Below are positions 8,343-16,600 of a stretch of 64,000 bases of DNA, piece after piece (within the stretch, counting starts at the first letter, position 1; each line of letters opens with the position of its first letter). The stretch lies in assembly GCF_003231275.1 (NCBI RefSeq), contig NZ_QKVL01000004.1, positions 233,710 to 297,709 of the forward strand, in the 5' to 3' direction. The notes beneath the pieces were generated by a model. That model was not told where the DNA came from and made no database searches. It saw only the letters and a list, made by a program, of their open reading frames with translations. Made by a program: the position numbers and the translations under genes. This DNA is from Pseudomonas huaxiensis. GTDB lineage: Bacteria; Pseudomonadota; Gammaproteobacteria; Pseudomonadales; Pseudomonadaceae.

Positions 8343-8468
8343 AAAGCATTTCTCCGAAAGGCAATGGCGCGAGTGTAAGCACAGCGGCAGGGCGAAGCCG
8401 AAGCAAACGCGTCTATCAGGCCAATAGCCAGCTATCCTGAGGGCTCACTCATACATGGGAGCTTCATC

Positions 8469-8660
8469 ATGGGTTCCGCGTTCAACGGGCTGGTTGGCCT
8501 GATCATTCTGGCCCTGGATATCTGGGCGATCATCAACGTGATCAAGAGCAGCGCCGGGGTTGGCGCCAAGGTGCTGTGGATCTTGCTGATCCTGCTGTTG
8601 CCGGTGCTCGGCCTGATCATCTGGGCCATCGCCGGGCCGCGGGGGAATGTGCGGCTGTAG
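8469..8660 (+). CDS. Small membrane protein with PLDc_N-type domain
   Basis: 63 residues with two hydrophobic helices (about 8-26 and 34-54) separated by KSSAGVGAKVLW and ending AGPRGNVRL. The pattern of two helices with a W-I-L-L-I core followed by W-x-I-x-GP-R matches the phospholipase D N-terminal membrane domain (PLDc_N), found alone in many bacterial small proteins. There is no catalytic HKD motif, so it is not an enzyme. A GGAG lies 8 bases before the ATG. It stands alone, and its stop is a few bases from that of the convergent ogt gene. Confidence 0.8.
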   Translation: MGSAFNGLVGLIILALDIWAIINVIKSSAGVGAKVLWILLILLLPVLGLIIWAIAGPRGNVRL

Positions 8661-8666
8661 GCCGGT

Positions 8667-9140
8667 TCAAATCAGCCACGCGCCTTCCAGTTGCAGCAGC
8701 AGTTGCTTGCGCTCGAGGCCTCCGGCAAAACCGGTGAGACTGCCGTCGCTGCCGATCACCCGGTGGCAGGGCACGATCACTGCGATGGGGTTGGCGCCAT
8801 TGGCCGTGCCGACCGCCCGGATCGCCTTGGGCCGGTCGATGGTGCGGGCCAGTTCGGCGTAGCTGGTGGTGGTGCCGTAGGGGATGTTCACCAGTGCTCG
8901 CCAGACGTCCTGTTGAAACGGTGTGCCGCGGGCGGCAAGGCGCAGTTCGAAGCGCTCGCGCTTGTGGGCGAAATACTCGTCCAGTTGCCGCGCCACGTCG
9001 TCGAGCTGGCTGTCGGCCTGGCGCCAGGTGGCGTCCAGTTCCCAGGGGTGGGCGCTGTCCATGTGCAGCAGGTGCAGGCCTTGTTCGTCGCCCGCCAGCA
9101 GTAACTGGCCAATGGGGCTGGGGTGATAGCGATAGTACAT
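8667..9140 (-). CDS. ogt: Methylated-DNA--[protein]-cysteine S-methyltransferase (Ogt type)
   Basis: 157 residues from the ATG at 9140. It repairs O6-methylguanine by suicidal transfer of the alkyl group to the cysteine of the PCHR motif (IVPCHRVIGSDGSLTGFAGG). Also visible are GTPFQQDVW and PYGTTTSYAELA of the DNA-binding helix-turn-helix, and the substrate loop GTANGANPIA. It has no Ada N-terminal domain, so it is the Ogt form. The frame extends 38 codons upstream (to 9254), but homologues start at about MYYRYHPSPIG. The upstream Shine-Dalgarno is weak. It is divergent from the LTA-synthase-like gene. Confidence 0.93.
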   Translation of the reverse strand: MYYRYHPSPIGQLLLAGDEQGLHLLHMDSAHPWELDATWRQADSQLDDVARQLDEYFAHKRERFELRLAARGTPFQQDVWRALVNIPYGTTTSYAELARTIDRPKAIRAVGTANGANPIAVIVPCHRVIGSDGSLTGFAGGLERKQLLLQLEGAWLI

Positions 9141-9352
9141 GCGGGTGGGCTCTTTGCTTGAGAGGGCGATAAAGATAGCCTGATCCGCAGCCCCGATGTT
9201 CTCAACGAAATTTTCACAATCGATTGCAGACAATCCGCGCGCGCAATTATCCATTCGCCTAATGGTTCGGCACTTTTCGGGTATGACCCGAGCCGCTGCC
9301 GCCGCTTCGCGTCAATGCCTTCCACAACCGAATCCCAGGGATCTTCCAATTC

Positions 9353-11437
9353 ATGGCTAATACGGACGCCTTGAGTCAACAGCGGGCTGCTTCGCGCCTG
9401 TTGCAACCAACGGTCAAATCACACCTGCTCTACACCCTGCTGTGCGGCCTGGCGATCATGGCGATGCTCAGCCTGGTGCGGCTCGCGTTGCTGGCCTACA
9501 ACAGCGACATGGTTGGCGATACGCCGTCGTCCACTGTCGTGGAAGGTTTCCTCAATGGCCTGCGGTTCGACCTGCGGGTAGTGGTGTACCTGAGCATTCC
9601 GCTGCTGCTGGCGATCCTCAGCGCGCGGGCGATGGCGGCGCGCGGTTTCTTCCGCGTGTGGCTGACCCTGACCTCCAGCATCGTGCTGTTCCTCGGCCTG
9701 GTGGAGATGGACTTCTATCGCGAGTTCCACCAGCGCCTCAACGGCCTGGTATTCCAGTACATCAAGGAAGACCCGAAGACCGTCGGCAGCATGCTGTGGT
9801 ACGGCTTCCCGGTGGTGCGCTACCTGCTGGCGTGGGTCGGCGGTACGATCGTGATGAGCCTGGCGTTCAAAGGCATCGATCGCCTGACCCGGCCTCGTGG
9901 CGAGTACCAGAGCAACCTCGCCGGTGTTCGCAGCGTGGCGCCGTGGTACGTGCGCGGCGTGGTGTTCTTCATGATCCTGCTGGTGGCCGTGATTGCCGCC
10001 CGTGGCACCCTGCGCCAGGGCCCGCCCATGCGTTGGGGGGATGCCTTCACCACCGACTCGAACTTCGTCAACCAACTGGGCCTCAACGGCACCCTGACCC
10101 TGATCGATGCTGCCAAGAGCCGCATGTCCGAGGACCGCGACAACATCTGGAAGTCCACCCTCGATCAGACGGTCGCCCAGAACACTGTGCGCGAGATGCT
10201 GCTGACGCCGAGCGACAAGCTGGTCGACGCCGACAGCGCCGCGATTCGCCGTGACTTCACACCGCCGGCCGAGAACACCCTGCCGATCAAGAACGTCGTG
10301 GTCATCCTGATGGAGAGTTTTGCCGGCCATTCCGTCGGCGCGCTGGGGGCTTCCGGCAACATCACCCCGTACTTCGACAAACTGGCCGAGGAAGGCCTGC
10401 TGTTCGACCGCTTCTTCTCCAACGGCACCCATACCCACCAGGGCATGTTCGCCACGATGGCCTGCTTCCCGAACCTGCCAGGCTTCGAATACCTGATGCA
10501 GACCCCGGAAGGCGGCCACAAGCTGTCGGGCCTGCCAGCGCTGCTCAGCGCCCGGGACTACGACGATGTCTACGTCTACAACGGTGATTTCGCCTGGGAC
10601 AACCAGTCCGGTTTCTTCGGCAACCAGGGCATGACCACCTTCATCGGCCGCAATGACTTCGTCAATCCGGTGTTCTCCGACCCGACCTGGGGCGTGTCCG
10701 ACCAGGACATGTTCGACCGCGGTAACCAGGAACTGGCGAACAACTATGGCAAGAAGCCGTTCTATGCCTTGCTCCAGACCCTATCCAACCACACCCCGTA
10801 TGCCTTGCCGAAAGACCTGCCGGTAGAGCCGGTGACCGGGCATGGTCGCCTGGACGAGCACCTGACCGCCATGCGTTATTCCGACTGGGCCCTGGGCCAG
10901 TTCTTCGAGAAGGCGCGCAAGGAGCCGTACTTCAAGGAGACCCTGTTCGTCATCGTCGGTGACCATGGCTTCGGCAATAACCAGCAGGTCACTGAGCTGG
11001 ACCTGGGCCGTTTCAACGTGCCGCTGTTGCTGATAGCACCGGGCATCCAGGACAAGTTCGGCAAGCGCAACCACACCGTCGGCACCCAGATCGATATCGT
11101 GCCCACCGTCATGGGCCGCCTGGGTGGCGAAACTCGTCACCAGTGCTGGGGGCGTGACTTGCTCAACCTGCCGGAAGGCGACCAGGGCATCGGCATGATC
11201 AAGCCTTCGGGCAGCGAGCAGATCGTCGGCCTGATCCAGGGGGATCGCGTGTTGATCGAGTCCAAGGACATGTCGCCACGCCTGTACCGTTATCAGTTGG
11301 GCAGCGAGTTCAAGGCTGAGCTGATCGAGCATCCGGAGCAGGACGCCATGCTCAAGAAGCTCGAATCCTTCATCCAGACCGCAACCAAGAGCCTGCTGGA
11401 CAATACCGCCGGTGTTGTCCACGGCATCCCGGACTGA
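9353..11437 (+). CDS. LTA-synthase-family membrane sulfatase/phosphoglycerol transferase
   Basis: 694 residues. There are about five transmembrane helices in the first 220 residues, then a periplasmic alkaline-phosphatase-superfamily domain. Metal and nucleophile motifs are visible: VVVILMESFAGHSVG (first metal Glu), THTHQGMFATMACF where a Thr acts as nucleophile in the family, and VIVGDHGFG near the end of the domain. In Gram-positives the family builds lipoteichoic acid; in Gram-negatives related proteins (OpgB, EptA-like) transfer phosphoglycerol or phosphoethanolamine to periplasmic glycans or lipids. The acceptor here is unknown. The start ATG lacks a strong ribosome site. A terminator follows at 11469. 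Confidence 0.88.
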   Translation: MANTDALSQQRAASRLLQPTVKSHLLYTLLCGLAIMAMLSLVRLALLAYNSDMVGDTPSSTVVEGFLNGLRFDLRVVVYLSIPLLLAILSARAMAARGFFRVWLTLTSSIVLFLGLVEMDFYREFHQRLNGLVFQYIKEDPKTVGSMLWYGFPVVRYLLAWVGGTIVMSLAFKGIDRLTRPRGEYQSNLAGVRSVAPWYVRGVVFFMILLVAVIAARGTLRQGPPMRWGDAFTTDSNFVNQLGLNGTLTLIDAAKSRMSEDRDNIWKSTLDQTVAQNTVREMLLTPSDKLVDADSAAIRRDFTPPAENTLPIKNVVVILMESFAGHSVGALGASGNITPYFDKLAEEGLLFDRFFSNGTHTHQGMFATMACFPNLPGFEYLMQTPEGGHKLSGLPALLSARDYDDVYVYNGDFAWDNQSGFFGNQGMTTFIGRNDFVNPVFSDPTWGVSDQDMFDRGNQELANNYGKKPFYALLQTLSNHTPYALPKDLPVEPVTGHGRLDEHLTAMRYSDWALGQFFEKARKEPYFKETLFVIVGDHGFGNNQQVTELDLGRFNVPLLLIAPGIQDKFGKRNHTVGTQIDIVPTVMGRLGGETRHQCWGRDLLNLPEGDQGIGMIKPSGSEQIVGLIQGDRVLIESKDMSPRLYRYQLGSEFKAELIEHPEQDAMLKKLESFIQTATKSLLDNTAGVVHGIPD

Positions 11438-11468
11438 TCGCCCTGGCGTAATCCGTTCGTTGCACAAG

Positions 11469-11494
11469 ACCCCGGCCTGGCCGGGGTTTTTTAT
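11469..11494 (+). terminator. Rho-independent terminator
   Basis: CCCCGGCC, TGG-centred loop, GGCCGGGG followed by TTTTTT, 32 bases after the LTA-synthase-like stop codon. Strong stem and T run. Confidence 0.9.
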
Positions 11495-11596
11495 GGGTGC
11501 GCCGCCGGGCCAACCGACTTGAACAATGTCCGCAGGCGAGGGTCAACGGAAGACAGGCTGGGAACACTCCTGTACCTGCCATCGAGGACACGCCAG

Positions 11597-11833
11597 ATGA
11601 AAGAGTGGGAAATCACTTTTGTGGACCAGAAGGGCGAACGCACTTCGTTGTTGCTTGCCGCCGCGAACCGCCCGAGCATTGAAGACGCAGCGCGGCGGAT
11701 CAGGGGCCACCTGTTCCCGGTCATGGATGAACTCGACCTCAATGATTTCCAGGACCGTGCCGACTGTCCGACCGCGAAGTGGCTGAAGGAACAGAACGGG
11801 GTGGAGATCACCGACATCACTGAACGGACCTGA
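11597..11833 (+). CDS. Small hypothetical protein, 78 residues
   Basis: Starts MKEWEITFVDQKGERTSLLL and ends EITDITERT. It is soluble and acidic, with a predicted beta-hairpin start followed by helices. I recognise no family. The start is the ATG at 11597, with GAGGA nine bases upstream; the frame is open 26 codons further, but that part overlaps low-coding sequence. It sits between the LTA-synthase terminator and the RraB-like gene, on the same strand as both. Nothing in the sequence indicates a function. Confidence 0.6.
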   Translation: MKEWEITFVDQKGERTSLLLAAANRPSIEDAARRIRGHLFPVMDELDLNDFQDRADCPTAKWLKEQNGVEITDITERT

Positions 11834-12040
11834 ATCCACAGGCTGGCTGGCGTTGTGCCTCACCAGCCGCTACGCTGCATGCAGGGCCGTCGGTTATGGC
11901 GCCGGCCCTTGTCTACCATTACCGCTACATTCATTACCGCAACATTGCTGCATTCGCTCGAGAACCCCACCCGCGTCCCGCGCCAGGGGTAAGTGCGCAA
12001 GCACTGAAAGTCTATCCATCGTGATTGAGGAGGACGATTC

Positions 12041-12370
12041 ATGAGCAACTTGTACGAGGACATCAGCAGCACGGTATTGCGCCGCATGAAAGAAGGCGGT
12101 TTCAACTTCGCACAAATCCATCCAATCGAGTTCTATGCGGTATTCCCGGACGAGGAACGGGCGCGCAGGGCTGCAGGAAAGTTCCGGGGTGAGTCGTTGT
12201 GTGCCCAAGTGCATGAAAGTGACGACGGCTGGCAACTGGAACTGAGCAAGATCATGTACGCCACGTATGGTGGCATCGACGAATTCGAACAGGATTTCGA
12301 AGCCGTGGTCGTGCCACTGGGCGGTGAGGCCCAGGGCTGGGGAGTGAAGCAGGAGCGCGCGGTAGCCTGA
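12041..12370 (+). CDS. RraB-like (ribonuclease E inhibitor family) protein
   Basis: 109 residues starting MSNLYEDISSTVLRRM. The pattern HPIEFYAVFPDEERARRAAGKF followed by VHESDDGWQLELSKIM and a C-terminal FEQDFE resembles the RraB fold (ribonuclease E inhibitor domain), in which an alpha/beta domain binds RNase E. It is shorter than E. coli RraB, and whether it inhibits RNase E is not shown. GAGGAGG lies 7 bases before the ATG. It is followed by two hairpins and the sigma-54 promoter of the next operon, so it is probably a separate transcription unit. Confidence 0.7.
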   Translation: MSNLYEDISSTVLRRMKEGGFNFAQIHPIEFYAVFPDEERARRAAGKFRGESLCAQVHESDDGWQLELSKIMYATYGGIDEFEQDFEAVVVPLGGEAQGWGVKQERAVA

Positions 12371-12377
12371 AATGCAC

Positions 12378-12431
12378 CCCGGGACGGCCTGGCCGTCCCG
12401 GGAACCCACACGCTTCGCAATGAAGCGCGTG
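12378..12431 (+). terminator. Two consecutive hairpins after the RraB-like gene
   Basis: The first is CCCGGGACGG / CCGTCCCGGG (12378-12402). The second is CACGCTTCG / GAAGCGCGTG (12409-12431, one bulge). Neither has a T run, so they may slow RNA decay or terminate weakly. They separate the upstream gene from the regulatory region at 12454-12535. Confidence 0.5.
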
Positions 12432-12453
12432 CCCCATTCGCGTGGGGCTGGCT

Positions 12454-12470
12454 GCACAAGTCTGGTGCGG
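12454..12470. promoter_or_regulatory. NtrC-like binding site
   Basis: TGCACA-AGTCT-GGTGCG matches the NtrC consensus TGCACC-N5-GGTGCA at 10 of 12 half-site positions with the exact spacing. It lies about 84 bases upstream of the expected start of the sigma-54 promoter. Confidence 0.6.
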
Positions 12471-12489
12471 CGTCTTTTTCTGAATTCCC

Positions 12490-12502
12490 CAACCCGTTGA
12501 TT
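12490..12502 (-). promoter_or_regulatory. IHF-like site
   Basis: On the minus strand, AATCAACGGGTTG fits the IHF consensus WATCAANNNNTTR at every position. It lies between the NtrC-like site and the sigma-54 promoter, where IHF bending would help activator contact. Confidence 0.55.
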
Positions 12503-12520
12503 GAAAAGGATTAATTCCGC

Positions 12521-12535
12521 TGGCACGGGCTTTGC
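12521..12535 (+). promoter_or_regulatory. Sigma-54 (RpoN) promoter
   Basis: TGGCACGGGCTTTGC matches the -24/-12 consensus TGGCACG-N4-TTGC completely, with GG and GC ten bases apart. It lies 36 bases before the ATP-grasp start codon. Confidence 0.85.
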
Positions 12536-12570
12536 GACAGTGCCTGTGCACGGGTGACAAGGAGTTCGGC

Positions 12571-13980
12571 ATGATTCGCACGTTCTATGATGAGATGTAC
12601 GCCGCCGACGGTCAGCTCCGTCCGCATTATCGGGAATTCGCCCGCTGGCTGGCGCAGACGCCGCCTGAGCAAGTGGCGCAACGCCGCCGCGAGGCGGACC
12701 TGCTGTTCCATCGCGCCGGCATCACCTTCACGCTATACGGGGACGAGCAGGGCACTGAGCGCCTGATCCCCTTCGACACCATTCCGCGGGCCATCCCGGC
12801 CAGCGAATGGCGGGTGGTAGAGCGCGGCTGCATTCAGCGCGTCAAGGCGCTGAACATGTTTCTCGCCGACCTCTACCATGAGCAGCGCATCCTGCGCGCC
12901 GGGATCATCCCCGCCGAGCAGGTCCTGGCCAATGATCAATATCAACTGGCGATGCAGGGCCTGAACCTGCACCGCGACATCTACGCGCACATTTCCGGGG
13001 TCGACCTGGTTCGCGACAGCGACGGTAGCTATTACGTTCTCGAAGACAACCTGCGCACGCCCAGCGGTGTCAGCTACATGCTCGAAGACCGCAAGATGAT
13101 GATGCGGCTGTTTCCCGAGCTGTTCGCCGCTCAGCGCATCGCGCCGATCGACCATTACCCGAACCTGTTGCTCGACACCCTGAAAAGCTCCAGCCCACTG
13201 GATAACCCCAGCGTCGTGGTGCTGACCCCGGGGCGGTTCAACAGTGCGTTCTTCGAGCACGCCTTTCTCGCTCGCGAGATGGGTGTGGAACTGGTGGAAG
13301 GGGCGGACCTGTTCGTTCGCGACGAGCGGGTATTCATGCGCACCACCGACGGCCCCAAGCCGGTCGACGTGATCTATCGCCGGCTGGACGATGCCTTCCT
13401 CGACCCGCTGGCATTCAACCCCGACTCCATGCTCGGCGTGCCCGGTCTGTTGTCGGCCTATCGCTGCGGCAACGTGGTGCTGGCCAACGCCATCGGCACC
13501 GGGGTAGCCGACGACAAGTCGGTCTATCCCTACGTGACCGAGATGATCCGTTTCTACCTGGACGAAGAACCGATCCTGAAGAACGTGCCTACCTGGCAAT
13601 GCCGCAAGCCGGAAGAGCTTTCCCACGTGCTGGCCAATCTGCCGGACCTGGTGGTCAAGGAAACCCAGGGTTCCGGCGGCTACGGCATGCTGGTGGGGCC
13701 GGCGTCGACCAAGGCGGAAATCGCTGCCTTCGCCGAGCGCATCAAGGCCCGCCCGGCGGCCTATATCGCCCAGCCGACCCTGTCGCTGTCGACCTGCCCG
13801 ACCTTTGTCGAAAACGGCATTGCGCCGCGGCACATCGACCTGCGTCCGTTCGTCCTGGCCGGCCGGGAGACCCGCGTGGTGCCCGGTGGCCTGACGCGGG
13901 TGGCGCTGCGCGAGGGCTCGCTGGTGGTGAACTCGTCCCAGGGGGGCGGTACCAAGGACACCTGGGTGGTCGAGGATTGA
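12571..13980 (+). CDS. Circularly permuted ATP-grasp protein (type 2)
   Basis: 469 residues starting MIRTFYDEMYAADGQLRPHY. It belongs to the CP_ATPgrasp_2 family, in which ATP-grasp motifs appear in rotated order. EDNLRTPSGVSYMLEDR and the glycine-rich VKETQGSGGYGMLVGP are the nucleotide-binding segments, and HIDLRPFVLAGRETRVVPGGLTRVALREGSLVVNSSQGGGTKDTW is the conserved tail (positions about 425-465). The family is predicted to form amide bonds to an unknown substrate. AAGGAG lies before the ATG at 12571. It is the first gene of a three-gene operon with alpha-E and transglutaminase partners, behind a sigma-54 promoter with NtrC-like and IHF-like sites. Confidence 0.93.
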   Translation: MIRTFYDEMYAADGQLRPHYREFARWLAQTPPEQVAQRRREADLLFHRAGITFTLYGDEQGTERLIPFDTIPRAIPASEWRVVERGCIQRVKALNMFLADLYHEQRILRAGIIPAEQVLANDQYQLAMQGLNLHRDIYAHISGVDLVRDSDGSYYVLEDNLRTPSGVSYMLEDRKMMMRLFPELFAAQRIAPIDHYPNLLLDTLKSSSPLDNPSVVVLTPGRFNSAFFEHAFLAREMGVELVEGADLFVRDERVFMRTTDGPKPVDVIYRRLDDAFLDPLAFNPDSMLGVPGLLSAYRCGNVVLANAIGTGVADDKSVYPYVTEMIRFYLDEEPILKNVPTWQCRKPEELSHVLANLPDLVVKETQGSGGYGMLVGPASTKAEIAAFAERIKARPAAYIAQPTLSLSTCPTFVENGIAPRHIDLRPFVLAGRETRVVPGGLTRVALREGSLVVNSSQGGGTKDTWVVED

Positions 13981-13983
13981 ATC

Positions 13984-14934
13984 ATGCTCAGTAGAACGGC
14001 TTCGGACCTGTATTGGATGTCGCGTTATCTGGAGCGGGCGGAAAACCTCGCGCGGATGCTCGATGTCAGTTATTCGCTGTCGCTGATGCCGCAGGACGGT
14101 CGCGGCGATGGCCTGGACGAAATGGCGCTGGCGCTGCGCATCACCGGCACCCTGGACGATTACCTGGGCCGGCATGGACAACTGCACGCCGAGCGTTTGT
14201 TGCACTTTTTTGCCCTCGACCCGGAAAACCCGGCCAGCATCTACAGCTGCCTGGGCGCCGCGCGGGCCAGCGCCCATGCGGTGCGTGGGCGGATTACCGC
14301 GGACATGTGGGAAAACATCAACGCCACCTGGCTGGAGATCCGCGGCATTGCCGAGCAGGGCCTGGGGCGTTACGGCATGAGCCGTTTCTGCGAGTGGATC
14401 AAGGAGCGCTCGCACCTGTTCCGCGGCGCCACCTACGGCACCATCATGCGCAACGACGCTTTCCGCTTCATTCGGCTGGGCACCTTCATCGAGCGGGCCG
14501 ACAACACCCTGCGCCTGCTCGACGCCCGCTACGAGATGTTCGGCGAGGACGCCGAAACCGTCAGCGACAGCTCTGCCCGCGGTTATTACCAGTGGAGCGC
14601 CTTGCTTCGCGCACTGTCCTCGTTCGAGGCCTACACCGAGATCTACCGCGACGCCCCCACGGCGCGCCATGTCGCCGAACTCTTGCTCCTGCGTGCCGAT
14701 GTACCCCGTTCCCTGCGTGCCTGTACGGAAGAAATCGACCAGATTCTCGCCAGCCTGCCCGGCGCCAACGGCCGCCCGGCCCAGCGCCTGGCCGCGGAAG
14801 TGGATGCCCGCCTGCGCTACACCGGCATCGACGAAATCCTCTCGCAAGGACTGCACCCCTGGTTGAACCACTACATTCCGCTGGTGCGTGAGTTGGGCAA
14901 CGCCATTCACAGCGCTTACCTGGAGGTCGTATGA
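13984..14934 (+). CDS. Alpha-E domain protein
   Basis: 316 residues, almost entirely helical, starting with the family signature SRTASDLYWMSRYLERAENLARMLD. It starts three bases after the ATP-grasp stop and overlaps the next start by four bases (ATGA), so the three genes are translationally coupled. Alpha-E proteins nearly always accompany a circularly permuted ATP-grasp and a transglutaminase-like protein; the trio is predicted, not shown, to make or break an amide-linked peptide modification. No catalytic residues are known for this family, so it may be a scaffold or substrate-binding subunit. Confidence 0.92.
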   Translation: MLSRTASDLYWMSRYLERAENLARMLDVSYSLSLMPQDGRGDGLDEMALALRITGTLDDYLGRHGQLHAERLLHFFALDPENPASIYSCLGAARASAHAVRGRITADMWENINATWLEIRGIAEQGLGRYGMSRFCEWIKERSHLFRGATYGTIMRNDAFRFIRLGTFIERADNTLRLLDARYEMFGEDAETVSDSSARGYYQWSALLRALSSFEAYTEIYRDAPTARHVAELLLLRADVPRSLRACTEEIDQILASLPGANGRPAQRLAAEVDARLRYTGIDEILSQGLHPWLNHYIPLVRELGNAIHSAYLEVV

Positions 14935-15725
14935 GACTGACCATTAGCCACGAAACCGCCTACCACTACGAAGACCAGGTTCGAACCAGCATCCAGTACC
15001 TGCGCCTGACGCCCCCGGACAACGAGCGTCAGCAGGTGCTGCAATGGGAGCTGGACCTGCCGCGTCCCGCCCAGGCCCGGCGCGATCCGTTCGGCAACAT
15101 CCTGCATGTGCTCAGCCTGGAAGAACCGCATGCCGACCTGCTGATTGCCGCGCGCGGTGAAGTCGAGATCGATCCGACCAGGGAAGCCGAGCACGAATCG
15201 CAGTCACCCTTGCCGTTCCTGCGCTTCACCCGCCTGACCGAGGCGGACGAGGCGCTGCGTGGGTTCGCCGGCCAGCAGTGCGGGCAACGCCGTGATCGCA
15301 GCGCGCTGATCGAGATGATGGGGGCGTTGCATGAGCGCATGGCCTATCGCCCCGGCGCCACCGCGGTGGATACCAGCGCCGCCCAGGCCTTCGCCGGTGG
15401 CGCGGGGGTCTGTCAGGACCACGCCCACGCCTTTATCGCCTGCGCCCGCAGCCTGCTGGTGCCGGCGCGTTACGTGTCCGGCTACCTGTTCGACAACGAC
15501 AGCCAGCACATGGCCAGCCACGCCTGGGCCGAGGCCTGGCTGGACGGCGCCTGGTACAGCTTCGATGTGACCAACCAGCTTGCGGTACCCGAGCGCCATC
15601 TGAAACTGGCGGTGGGCCTGGATTACCTCGACGCCTGCCCGGTACGCGGCATGCGCCGGGGCGGCGGGTACGAGCAGATGCACGCCAACGTGCTGGTGAC
15701 GTCCGGGTTCTCGGCGCAGCAGTAA
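14931..15725 (+). CDS. Transglutaminase-like cysteine protease/amidase family protein
   Basis: 264 residues. The N-terminal domain starts MRLTISHETAYHYEDQVRTS (the beta domain typical of COG1305), followed by a papain-like transglutaminase core. The catalytic triad is visible: Cys161 in GGAGVCQDHAHAF, His197 in ASHAWAEAW and Asp212 in YSFDVTN. There is no signal peptide, so it acts in the cytoplasm, probably cutting an isopeptide or amide bond. It is the last gene of the ATP-grasp operon. In many bacteria this operon continues into the proteasome-like Anbu peptidase gene; here it does not, because a cytochrome gene follows on the opposite strand after three bases. Confidence 0.93.
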   Translation: MRLTISHETAYHYEDQVRTSIQYLRLTPPDNERQQVLQWELDLPRPAQARRDPFGNILHVLSLEEPHADLLIAARGEVEIDPTREAEHESQSPLPFLRFTRLTEADEALRGFAGQQCGQRRDRSALIEMMGALHERMAYRPGATAVDTSAAQAFAGGAGVCQDHAHAFIACARSLLVPARYVSGYLFDNDSQHMASHAWAEAWLDGAWYSFDVTNQLAVPERHLKLAVGLDYLDACPVRGMRRGGGYEQMHANVLVTSGFSAQQ

Positions 15726-15728
15726 GCG

Positions 15729-16529
15729 TCAGGGTTTGCGTTTGGCCATATGACCGAGGTAGGCGAGCAGGGCGTCGAGGTCGGCGTCCGGCAGCACGCT
15801 TGCGCTGAAACCAGGCATCCGCGCTTGCGGCCACTGGCGCAGGCTCTGCGGGTCGCGGATATAGCGACGAAGAAACGCGGGGTGGAAGTATTCGGTGGGG
15901 TTGTAGGGCAGGTTCAGGTCCGGACCGAACTGGGCATCGCCGGCGCCGTTGAGGCGGTGGCAGGCCAAGCAGTTCTTCTGGAACAGGGCGAAGCCGCGGC
16001 TCACCGGGTCATTCGCTGCCAGGCCGGGTGCCGGGAGCAGGGCGGGAAATCGCTCGGCCACCGGCGGCAGGCGACGGATGCTGGCCACCTGAAAGGGCCA
16101 TTGTTCGGGGCTGATATTGCCGGCCTCGGGGTGCGTCCAGACCAGATAGAAGGGACCGGCCCCGGGTTTGTCCTTGGCCAGTGGCGGCCACGGGTGAGCC
16201 GGGTCTTCCACCGCCAGCCAGGCTTGTGCCGGTCCTTGCTTGAGCAACGCGGCGGCGGGCATTTCGGCAGCGAAGCCATCAAGGGCCACGGCTTGCAGAT
16301 GGTCTTCCGGCTTGACGCCTTCCAGCAGGACCGCCAAAGGCACCGCGCGATACGTCATGGACTTCTTGTACGACACATCCTGCTCGATACGGATGTCCCG
16401 GGCCTGCGGGTGCTGGAGTAACTCCGCGCTTTGCCATTGCTTGTCGTTGCCGCCCAGTTGGAGGGCCAATTGCGCCGCGTGCAACGGCAGGCTCAGCACG
16501 CTGAGCAGGAGGGCGAAGCGAAGGCGCAT
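15729..16529 (-). CDS. Periplasmic c-type cytochrome
   Basis: 266 residues with a signal peptide (MRLRFALLLSVLSLPLHAA). The C-terminal 90 residues form a class I cytochrome c domain with the haem motif CLACH preceded by GFALFQKN and a probable axial Met in ARMPGFSASVLPDADLDALLAYL. The N-terminal 150 residues (LGGNDKQWQSAELLQHPQARDI...) are an unrecognised domain that is probably substrate- or partner-binding. A periplasmic electron carrier is likely; the partner is not identifiable. The start at 16529 is chosen because it gives the signal peptide; the open frame continues upstream without signal features. It is convergent with the transglutaminase gene. Confidence 0.85.
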   Translation of the reverse strand: MRLRFALLLSVLSLPLHAAQLALQLGGNDKQWQSAELLQHPQARDIRIEQDVSYKKSMTYRAVPLAVLLEGVKPEDHLQAVALDGFAAEMPAAALLKQGPAQAWLAVEDPAHPWPPLAKDKPGAGPFYLVWTHPEAGNISPEQWPFQVASIRRLPPVAERFPALLPAPGLAANDPVSRGFALFQKNCLACHRLNGAGDAQFGPDLNLPYNPTEYFHPAFLRRYIRDPQSLRQWPQARMPGFSASVLPDADLDALLAYLGHMAKRKP

Positions 16530-16600
16530 GGACGGTCTCCAACCAGTGAGGGTCGGCAGCATATACCAGAGCGCAGGAACGCTGAGAATACCGGGCGCGA

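Noticed and set aside
12733..14910. 725-codon open frame on the minus strand
   Set aside because: It lies antisense to the ATP-grasp and alpha-E genes, whose family motifs are clear. Long antisense frames are expected from the high third-position GC.
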